From MGOM01 sp035693825 (GTDB lineage: Bacteria > Chloroflexota > Anaerolineae > Anaerolineales > E44-bin32), in contig DASSGB010000207.1 in assembly GCA_035693825.1 (NCBI GenBank), positions 1 to 64,000 of the forward strand: 64,000 nucleotides of DNA, written 5' to 3'. Below the pieces are notes generated by a model that saw only the letters and a program-made list of their open reading frames with translations, searched no databases and was not told where the DNA came from. Position numbers and translations under genes: made by a program. Every line of letters begins with the position of its first letter. Position 1 is the first letter of the stretch. Positions 43,745-50,800 of this stretch are shown piece after piece.

Positions 43745-45162
43745 AGGCATTCCTCAAGTTTTCGGTGGCCCTCCTGGCAGCTGCCTTCCTGGCGGCTGCT
43801 TGCGCGCCCCCGCCGACTCCCATTCCCCCGACCGCGCCGCCTCAGAACCTCGCTTCGCCCACGCCGGAGGTTTCCGGTCCGGAACCCACGGTGCGTTACA
43901 CCCTGGTCACCGGCGGCGGAACCGGCAAGCTGGTGTTCGTCGGCCGGGGAGGCGATATCGACGGACAGGAGAACCCCACCCTGACGGCCCAGCCCGGTGA
44001 CGTCGTCGAAATCACGCTGGTCAACGGCGACTACATCCTGCACGATCTGGTGATCGACGAATTCAACGTGAAAACGGCGCAGGTCCAGGCACTGGACGAC
44101 ACCGCCACGGTGACTTTCGAGGTCGATCAGCAGGGTGAATTCGATTACTACTGTTCCGTGCCCGGTCACCGCCAAGCCGGGATGGTCGGTGTATTCCGCG
44201 CCGGTGAACCGGCCGCCGAGGCCGAAACCGCTCCTTCCGTCATCAAGGACCCGGCTGATCTTCCGGGCCCGCTCGACCGGCGGACGGCCGAAGTGATCGA
44301 CATCGAGCTGACAGCCGAGGAAGTCGTCGGCCAATTGGCGGACGGAGCCACCTACCCCTACTTCACCTTCAACGGGACCGTCCCCGGCCCCTTCCTGCGC
44401 GTGCGCGTGGGCGACACGGTCAATGTGTCCTTGCTCAACGCAACCTCGAGCACCCTTGCGCACTCGATCGACCTGCACGCCGTCAACGGCCCGGGCGGCG
44501 GAGCGGTATACACGCAGACGCCCCCAGGCGAGACCCACGTCTTCTCGTTCCTGGCGATGAATCCGGGGTTGTATGTGTATCACTGCGCCACGCCGAGCGT
44601 CCCGCACCACATCACCTCGGGCATGTACGGCTTGATCCTGGTCGAGCCCGAAGGCGGCCTGCCTCCGGTGGACCGCGAGTTCTACGTCATGCAGGGCGAT
44701 ATGTACACCGCCGAGCCGTACGGTTCCCAGGGCCCTTTGACCTTCAGCATGGAAAAGATGCTGGCCGAGGCGCCGGAGTACTTCGTCTTCAACGGTGCGG
44801 CCAACGCCCTGACCCTGGATGATTTCGTCCTGCAAGCCGAAGTCGGCGAGACCGTGCGTATCTTCTTCGGCGTCGGCGGCCCAAATGCGACGTCGTCCTT
44901 CCATGTCATCGGCGAGATCTTCGACCGCGTGTTTCCCTTTGCGTCGCTCACGTCTCCGCCGCTGACCGACGTCCAGACGGTGACCGTGCCTCCGGGCGGC
45001 GCGACCATGGTCGAGTTCACGGTTGACGTCCCCGGCCGTTATCTCCTGGTCGACCATGCGCTCAGCCGTCTGGAACGCGGGCTGGTGGGCTTCCTGGTGG
45101 TCGAGGGTGAAGAGAATCCGGCTATCTTCTCGGGTGAGTTGACGGAAGGCTCGGGGCACTAA
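43741..45162 (+). CDS. nirK: Cupredoxin-fused copper nitrite reductase (lipoprotein)
   Basis: A 473-aa lipoprotein (C21 after MKAFLKFSVALLAAAFLAAA). Residues 60-155 form a plastocyanin-like domain with type 1 Cu ligands H101, C138, H143 and M148. The rest is a two-domain NirK: type 1 ligands H241, C282, H290 and M295; type 2 ligands H246, H281 and H439; catalytic D244 and H388. All expected copper ligands are visible. It reduces nitrite to NO outside the cytoplasm, and the fused cupredoxin likely delivers electrons, as in the N-terminally extended NirK of Hyphomicrobium. The spacing from C282 to H290 is one residue shorter than in the usual NirK. Confidence 0.92.
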   Translation: MKAFLKFSVALLAAAFLAAACAPPPTPIPPTAPPQNLASPTPEVSGPEPTVRYTLVTGGGTGKLVFVGRGGDIDGQENPTLTAQPGDVVEITLVNGDYILHDLVIDEFNVKTAQVQALDDTATVTFEVDQQGEFDYYCSVPGHRQAGMVGVFRAGEPAAEAETAPSVIKDPADLPGPLDRRTAEVIDIELTAEEVVGQLADGATYPYFTFNGTVPGPFLRVRVGDTVNVSLLNATSSTLAHSIDLHAVNGPGGGAVYTQTPPGETHVFSFLAMNPGLYVYHCATPSVPHHITSGMYGLILVEPEGGLPPVDREFYVMQGDMYTAEPYGSQGPLTFSMEKMLAEAPEYFVFNGAANALTLDDFVLQAEVGETVRIFFGVGGPNATSSFHVIGEIFDRVFPFASLTSPPLTDVQTVTVPPGGATMVEFTVDVPGRYLLVDHALSRLERGLVGFLVVEGEENPAIFSGELTEGSGH

Positions 45163-45165
45163 TCG

Positions 45166-45240
45166 AGTGGCCAGTGGTCGGTGGTCAGTGGCCGGCAGGG
45201 AACTGATGGCTCGCCACTGGCCACTCACCACTGGCCACTG
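45166..45240. repeat. R3-type repeat, self-complementary
   Basis: AGTGGCCAGTGGTCGGTGG on the left and CCACTGGCCACTCACCACTGG on the right form a long imperfect hairpin starting 4 bp after the nirK stop. It could act as a terminator or mRNA stabiliser. It is another member of the R3 family. Confidence 0.65.
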
Positions 45241-45283
45241 TTTCTCGGTGCCCTGGTGCCACGGTGCCCGTCATCCGAGGTCG

Positions 45284-45289
45284 TATAAT
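45284..45289 (+). promoter_or_regulatory. Candidate -10 box TATAAT
   Basis: A perfect TATAAT 53 bp before the tatA ATG. No clear -35. It suggests that tatA and the following genes can be transcribed separately from nirK. Confidence 0.45.
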
Positions 45290-45342
45290 GGCTTCCACCG
45301 GAGGCGCGAGCCGAAGGCAGTCTGACCTACAGGACGGACAGC

Positions 45343-45537
45343 ATGTTGCGAAGCATAGGAATGCCGGAGCTTCTGATCATCGTGGGGATCATCGTGCTGA
45401 TCTTCGGGATCGGCCGGATTTCCAAGCTGGGGGGCGAGCTGGGCAAGGGAATCCGCGCCTTCCGCGAAGGGATCTCCGGCAAGGACGACGAGACCACGAC
45501 GCCGCAGAACCAGGGCGACGACAAGCCCAGTTCCTGA
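45343..45537 (+). CDS. tatA: Sec-independent translocase protein TatA/E
   Basis: A 64-aa protein with the TatA layout: a short N-terminal tail, a hydrophobic helix (PELLIIVGIIVLIFGIGRI), the hinge and an amphipathic helix (SKLGGELGKGIRAFREGI), then a polar tail. TatA oligomers form the pore for twin-arginine export of folded proteins. TatC is not in this window. NirK here has a lipoprotein rather than a twin-arginine signal, so the placement beside nirK is not a simple cargo link. Confidence 0.92.
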   Translation: MLRSIGMPELLIIVGIIVLIFGIGRISKLGGELGKGIRAFREGISGKDDETTTPQNQGDDKPSS

Positions 45538-45588
45538 CCGATCGTCCCCGACACGCCAGCGCCTGATTCGCATCGAACGGCAGAGCCG

Positions 45589-45918
45589 ATGAACGACGAA
45601 GCCGTTGTCATCCCCGATCTGGCTTCCCTGGTCTCGGGAGCTCCGGCCGAAAGCATCGTCAGCCGGAGCGTCTTCTCCGACGAGCACCTCAAAGCGAGCA
45701 TTTTCGCCTTCGCGCCCGGTCAGGAGCTCAGCGAGCACACGGCCTCCTGGCCGGCGATCCTGCACATCCTTCAAGGTGAGGCTCAGCTCACCCTGGGCGA
45801 GAAGACGGTGCACGGTCGCGCGGGAACCTGGGCATATATGCCCGCCCATCTGCCGCACAGCGTGCTGGCGGAAACTCACCTGCTCATGCTTCTGGTGCTG
45901 CTGAAGAACGAATCCTGA
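45589..45918 (+). CDS. Cupin-domain small protein
   Basis: A 109-aa single-cupin protein. Metal-binding pattern H-x-H-like EHTASWPAILHILQGEAQLTLGEK in motif 1, and AGTWAYMPAHLPHSV in motif 2. Cupins bind Fe, Mn or other metals and act as enzymes or sensors; similar small cupins occur in nitrogen-oxide clusters of several phyla. It ends 9 bp before the NnrS-like gene, so they are likely co-transcribed. Confidence 0.78.
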   Translation: MNDEAVVIPDLASLVSGAPAESIVSRSVFSDEHLKASIFAFAPGQELSEHTASWPAILHILQGEAQLTLGEKTVHGRAGTWAYMPAHLPHSVLAETHLLMLLVLLKNES

Positions 45919-45927
45919 GGGCGCCGC

Positions 45928-47001
45928 ATGCGACGGCGCCTTCCCCTCCTCGCCGCCAGTCTCCTGTCTTTGCTCATCGGGTTGTGGGTCGGCCTCGTGC
46001 GCATGGGCTGGGCCTTGCCCGTGGCCCCGCCAAGTCTGCCTCTGGCGCACGGCCCCATCATGGTTTCCGGTTTTCTTGGAACACTCATCGCGCTGGAACG
46101 AGCCGTCGCGCTCAACGCGCTGCGCAGGCAGTCCTGGCCCTACGCCGCACCGGCCCTCTCGGCGCTTGGCGTCATCGTCCTCATCGCCGGTTTTCAGACC
46201 GCCGCCGCCTGGCTGTTTTCGCTGGCGGCGCTGGTGTTCGCCGCCGCCAGCCTCTTGATTTGGCGAATGCAGCCGGGCCTGCACACCGGCTCGATGGCCG
46301 CCGGCGCGGTCGCGTGGTTGAGCGGGAACGCGCTGTGGGCCGGCGGCCGGGCGCCGGCGGATATCGTGCCGTGGTGGATGGCGTATGTGGTCCTGACCAT
46401 CGCCGGAGAACGTCTCGACCTCGGGCGGATCCTGCGCATCCCGGAGGGTTGGAAGTGGGCGTTTGGCGCAGTCGTCATCGTCATACTTGCCGCTCTGCCG
46501 CTCGCTGACGCTCAGCCCCAGGCCGGCGCCCTCCTGCTAGGCGTGTCTCTTCTCGTTCTGGCGGGCTGGTTATTCGCACACGACATCGCCCGACGCAATA
46601 TTCGCCAGCCCGGCCTCACAGGCTACATCGCCCGCTGCATGCTGATGGCCTATGGGTGGCTGGCCGTGGCCGGACTGTTGCGCGCTGGGCTGGGGCCGGC
46701 TGCGGCGGGCTTCGTCTACGATTCGCAGGTCCACGCGCTGTTCCTCGGCTTCACCTTCTCGATGGTCTTCGGCCACGCCCCCATCATTCTTCCCGCGATC
46801 ACCGGCCGCAGCATCGTCTACGCTCCGGGACTGAATGTTCCTTTGATCCTTCTCCAGGCGTCCCTCGTTCTTCGCCTGGCGGGTGACTTCGCCGCGCGCA
46901 GCGTGTGGCGGCAGTGGGGAGGGATCTTGGGCGCGCTGGCCATCGTGGGTTTCTTCGGGCTCATGGCGTTGAGCCTTCTGCGGTCGGCCGACACAGGCTA
47001 G
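45928..47001 (+). CDS. NnrS-like haem/copper membrane protein
   Basis: A 357-aa protein with about ten to eleven helices. Histidines in LAHGPIMVSGFLGTLIALERAVAL and in QVHALFLGFTFSMVFGHAPIILP match the haem-Cu pattern of NnrS. NnrS proteins in other bacteria protect against NO and nitrosative stress during nitrite reduction. It follows nirK, tatA and a cupin, which is the expected company. Confidence 0.8.
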   Translation: MRRRLPLLAASLLSLLIGLWVGLVRMGWALPVAPPSLPLAHGPIMVSGFLGTLIALERAVALNALRRQSWPYAAPALSALGVIVLIAGFQTAAAWLFSLAALVFAAASLLIWRMQPGLHTGSMAAGAVAWLSGNALWAGGRAPADIVPWWMAYVVLTIAGERLDLGRILRIPEGWKWAFGAVVIVILAALPLADAQPQAGALLLGVSLLVLAGWLFAHDIARRNIRQPGLTGYIARCMLMAYGWLAVAGLLRAGLGPAAAGFVYDSQVHALFLGFTFSMVFGHAPIILPAITGRSIVYAPGLNVPLILLQASLVLRLAGDFAARSVWRQWGGILGALAIVGFFGLMALSLLRSADTG

Positions 47002-47003
47002 GC

Positions 47004-47435
47004 ATGCCCACACTGACCCGCTGGTACATCAAGAGCTCCCTGGTGTGGTTCGTCGCCGGCCTGACCTTGGGCATTGTCTCGTACCTTCTTCCCGAAGACG
47101 TCCCCTCGTCGGCTTTTCGTCAGCCGTTCTTTCACATGCTCGTCGTAGGGTGGTTGACGCAGCTGATCTTTGGCGTCGTGTACTGGATGTTCCCCAAAGC
47201 AAGCCTCGATCAGCCCAGAGGAAGCACTGCTCTGGCCGCGATCACATTCGCTCTGCTTAATCTCGGTCTCCTGGCAAGAGTCATCGGCGAGCCGGCGGCC
47301 ACTCTCGGATCGACCGCCGTGGGCGGAACATTGATGCTGGCCTCGGCAGTTCTCCAATGGTGTGCGGGCGTGGGCTTCCTCGTCAACACATGGCCGCGGG
47401 TGACACCTGCGCCTCATTCAACGGAAAGACGGTAG
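47004..47435 (+). CDS. Small haem-type four-helix membrane protein
   Basis: A 143-aa protein starting 2 bp after the NnrS-like stop. Four helices; FHMLVVGWLTQLIFGVVYWMFPKASLDQPRG carries the conserved histidine and the G-W-x10-W-x2-P pattern seen in parts of haem-copper oxidase subunit I and NnrS. It is too short to be a complete oxidase. Its last nine residues (PAPHSTERR) and stop are encoded by an R4 repeat. A role in NO handling or electron transfer is inferred from position. Confidence 0.68.
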   Translation: MPTLTRWYIKSSLVWFVAGLTLGIVSYLLPEDVPSSAFRQPFFHMLVVGWLTQLIFGVVYWMFPKASLDQPRGSTALAAITFALLNLGLLARVIGEPAATLGSTAVGGTLMLASAVLQWCAGVGFLVNTWPRVTPAPHSTERR

Positions 47436-47445
47436 GCGCAGGCGT
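47403..47445. repeat. R4 hairpin unit overlapping a gene 3' end
   Basis: Begins ACACCTGCGCCTCATTC and ends GGTAGGCGCAGGCGT; same unit as at 15230 and 36716. It provides the stop codon of the preceding small membrane protein and ends 14 bp before the GTG of the next. Confidence 0.75.
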
Positions 47446-47459
47446 GAAAGAGCGCTGAC

Positions 47460-47864
47460 GTGCCTCGCCTGACGTGCTGGGCGATCCGCCTGGCCCTGAT
47501 TCACCTGGTGCTGGGCTTCACCCTGGGCGGATGGCTCCTGTGCAGCAAAGCCTCGAGCGCCTGCGCGGGCGCGTGGCCGTTGCTGCCACTGCATGTCGAG
47601 TTGCTGCTGCTGGGCTGGACGGCGCAGCTGGCGATGGCCGTGGCCTACTGGATCCTGCCTCGCTTCGCAGGCGGCATCCGCAGCCGGGAGACCGCGGCCT
47701 GGTTGTCGTTCGTCCTGCTGAACCTGGGCGTGTGGCTGGCCGGTCTGACTCCCGCCCTGGCCGGACCGCGCGAGATGATCGCCGCCGGACGCGCCCTCGA
47801 AGGCATGGCGGCGGTGTCCTTCGCCGTCCATGCCTGGCCGCGGGTCAAGAAGTTCGGAACTTGA
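47460..47864 (+). CDS. Small haem-type four-helix membrane protein, paralogue
   Basis: A 134-aa protein starting at GTG (47460). Four helices with PLHVELLLLGWTAQLAMAVAYWILPRFAG, homologous to the preceding protein in motif order and spacing. The conserved histidine, G-W and W-x2-P are all kept. It ends the plus-strand nitrite/NO run; the next gene is convergent 24 bp away. Confidence 0.68.
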   Translation: MPRLTCWAIRLALIHLVLGFTLGGWLLCSKASSACAGAWPLLPLHVELLLLGWTAQLAMAVAYWILPRFAGGIRSRETAAWLSFVLLNLGVWLAGLTPALAGPREMIAAGRALEGMAAVSFAVHAWPRVKKFGT

Positions 47865-47888
47865 CTCCAGGACGAAGAGGCCCGTTCG

Positions 47889-50800
47889 TCACGGGCCCTC
47901 GGATCTTCGACCTGGCTGCTCCCACACGTCCAGCTTCACGCTGGCAGAACGCCCCCACGATTCGAGGTCGTACATGGCCCAGGCCTCGGCCGGCTGGGCA
48001 ATATAACGACCGGCCGTCGTCGCACGCGCGTAGTACGAGAAGGTGTGGCTGCCCTTCGACAGGGAACTCACGAAGAAACTGACTCGACCCTCGCGGATTT
48101 CCTTGTAGTTGTAGCCGTACTCTTCCCAGAAGAACAAGTCGCCTGAGTCATAGTAGTAGTAGTCCTCCGGCCTGGCTGAGAAGCTGGTGGTGTTCAAGCC
48201 TTCGTTCAACGGTTCTAGGCCGGCCGGTGGATGATCCTCGATGATCAGGTACGACAGGTCGTCCGGCAGCCGCACCTGAACCTCCACCAACACCAACTGC
48301 CCTGCTTCGATCCGCTCCAGAGGACGTTTTGTTGCCGGGTGGAGGTACCTTCGGGTGACTCGGATCGTCCCCTCTTCCTGGAGCTCCTGGCGTGAGATTC
48401 GAAACTCGGAACGCACCATATAGAAAAGGCGCCCCGGGCCGTCCTCGGTCAACTGAACCGTGTTCTCGCCCTCCTTCAGCCGGGACGCCGGAATCTCCAG
48501 CGACAGATCGGGCTCAGCGAGGCTCAGTTCGCCGGAGGCGAGCTCCTCGCCGTTGAGCCGAACAATGTAGCTCGTCGATCCGCTCATGGCCTCGATCCCC
48601 ACCAGGTGGTCGGTCAGGCCCAGGATGGCGAAGGCCGTCTCGTTGGTGGTGCCCCAGCCGAAACTCTTCCGCTGAGCCATGAGCCAGCGCGCCATGTCGC
48701 CGCGCAGGTCTGCGGATCCTTCTGCCAGGCGCTCGAAAGCCGACAGCGCCAGAGCCGTCGCCCGGACGTCGGAAGCCATGGTCTTTCGGTTGTACTCGCC
48801 GTCTTCCCAGGGAATCGAGTAACGCACATAGCCTTGCTCGTGAACGGAGCTCTCCTGGAGGAGGTCCAGCACCTCACGGGCTCCTTGCGCGTCGCCACCG
48901 GCATCCAGCGCAAGGGCCAGGGCCGCCTGACTGAAGGGATCCAGATCCTCAGCCCGTTCGAGCAGCCCTGCAGCCCACGTCGGCTCGGAGCGGCCGACAA
49001 CGGCCAGGCTGTACAGGGCGAAGGCTCGCGTCCGAAGATCCATTCCTCCCAGATTCCCCGTCAGCCACTCCGCGCCTCGCTCGATGACGCCGTCATCGAC
49101 CGGATAGCCTGCCTCCCTGGTCAGGCCGAGACCCAGCATGACCCAGGCCGTCTGATAGTCGTCGCTGTTGTCGTCGAACCACCATCCCCACCCACCGTCG
49201 AAATGCTGCAGCGCATACAGCCGCGCCAGACCGGAATGAACCTTGGGGGCGATGGATTCCTCGAAACCGGGCGGCGAGACGCCAAGCTCGGCGAAGGCTC
49301 GGGCGATTACGGCGTTCGGCAGCACGGCGCTCATCGTCTGTTCGACACAGCCGTATGGAAAGCCCGTCAGGTCCTCGAGTCCGTCGAGCAGGCTGGCGGC
49401 TACGGTGCGGCTGAGTTCGATGCGAAGCTCGCCGTCCGCAAGAGCATCTTGCGGATAGTCGAACGTCGCCGTCAGCCGCCCGTCGAAGTCTCCCGCCTGG
49501 AGGTCGATGTCGCGCGTGGCCAGCGGCTGGACGTCGAGCGGGAGCTCGATCGCGTCCGCCTCCGTGTCCCCCTGGGCGCGGAAGACCAGAGTGGCCTCGC
49601 CGAGTCTGTTGGCCAGGATCGGCCAGAACACGACCTGCGAGGCTCCCGGCTCCAGGGTGATCAACTGCACGGAGGCCGTCCGCAAAGACACACCCTGCGT
49701 CCCCAGCGAGGCTCTGACCTCCTGAACTTCGGATGAGCCGTTGTGAATGCTGGCGGCGATGACGGCCGTGTCGCCGACGACCAGCATCCTGGGGAGCATC
49801 GGGCGAATCACAAGGGGTTGTTCGGTCGTGACGAATTGCCGCGTCTCGCCCACCCGGCTGTCCAGCGCCACGGCGCGCACCGTCAGGCGCCACGTCGTCA
49901 GACTGTCGGGCATCACCACCTGGACTTCGACCACTCCATCGTCGCCTGTCTCCACGTGAGGCAGCCAGAGGGCGGTGTCGGGAAAATCACTGCGCGGCGA
50001 GGCCATACCTCCATCCCCGCCTCCGCCGCCGCATCCGTCCCCTCCTCCCAGATACTGCGCGATGGTGAACGTATCGAAGGTCGCAACCCGGTGTGCCCGC
50101 GGCCCGTAGAAGGTATCGAAAATCGCCGGCGAAAGGTCCTCGCTCAGGCGAAAGATGGCCTCGTCCACCAGCGCCAGCGACAGCTCGGCGGGCGCCGGCG
50201 CCCCGCCGGGGCCGGTCACCTCGACGCGGAAGGTGGCCGTCTCCCCGGGTTGGTAGGTCTCTTGATCCGGCGTCACGCGGACATCGAGGCGGCGGCCGAC
50301 GGCTGGCACCATCAGTTCAACGCTGCTGGTGACCAGCGATCCATACCGTTCAAGGCCATACCCCTCTTCGTTGGGAGGCGCCCAGACGCTTACCGTGGCG
50401 AAGATGTTGGGGACATCATCCGTGCGGACGGGGACCTCGACGACGGTCACCGGCGGCGTCAGGGTCAGCAGTTCCTGCCGGCGTACCGATGCTCTCTCCA
50501 TGGTCAGCAGGGCTGTGCCGGCGAACTCCGTTTCGATCATGAGTTTCGCGGTGTCACCCGGCAAGTAGCTCTCCCGGTCGGACGAGACCCTCAAGCCCCA
50601 TCCCTCGGCCCGACCCGAACCAACGCCCTGCACATAGAACCAATCCTCAACCTCCATTTCGTGGCGGCCCGCGTCCTGCCCGATCACCTTCACCTCATAC
50701 CAGCCCGGGAACTCGGGAACATAGTCGACGACGGCCCGCCCGTTCGCCGCCGTGACGGCCTCGGCGCGGAAGACTTCCTCCTGGTCCCAGTCGTAGGGTC

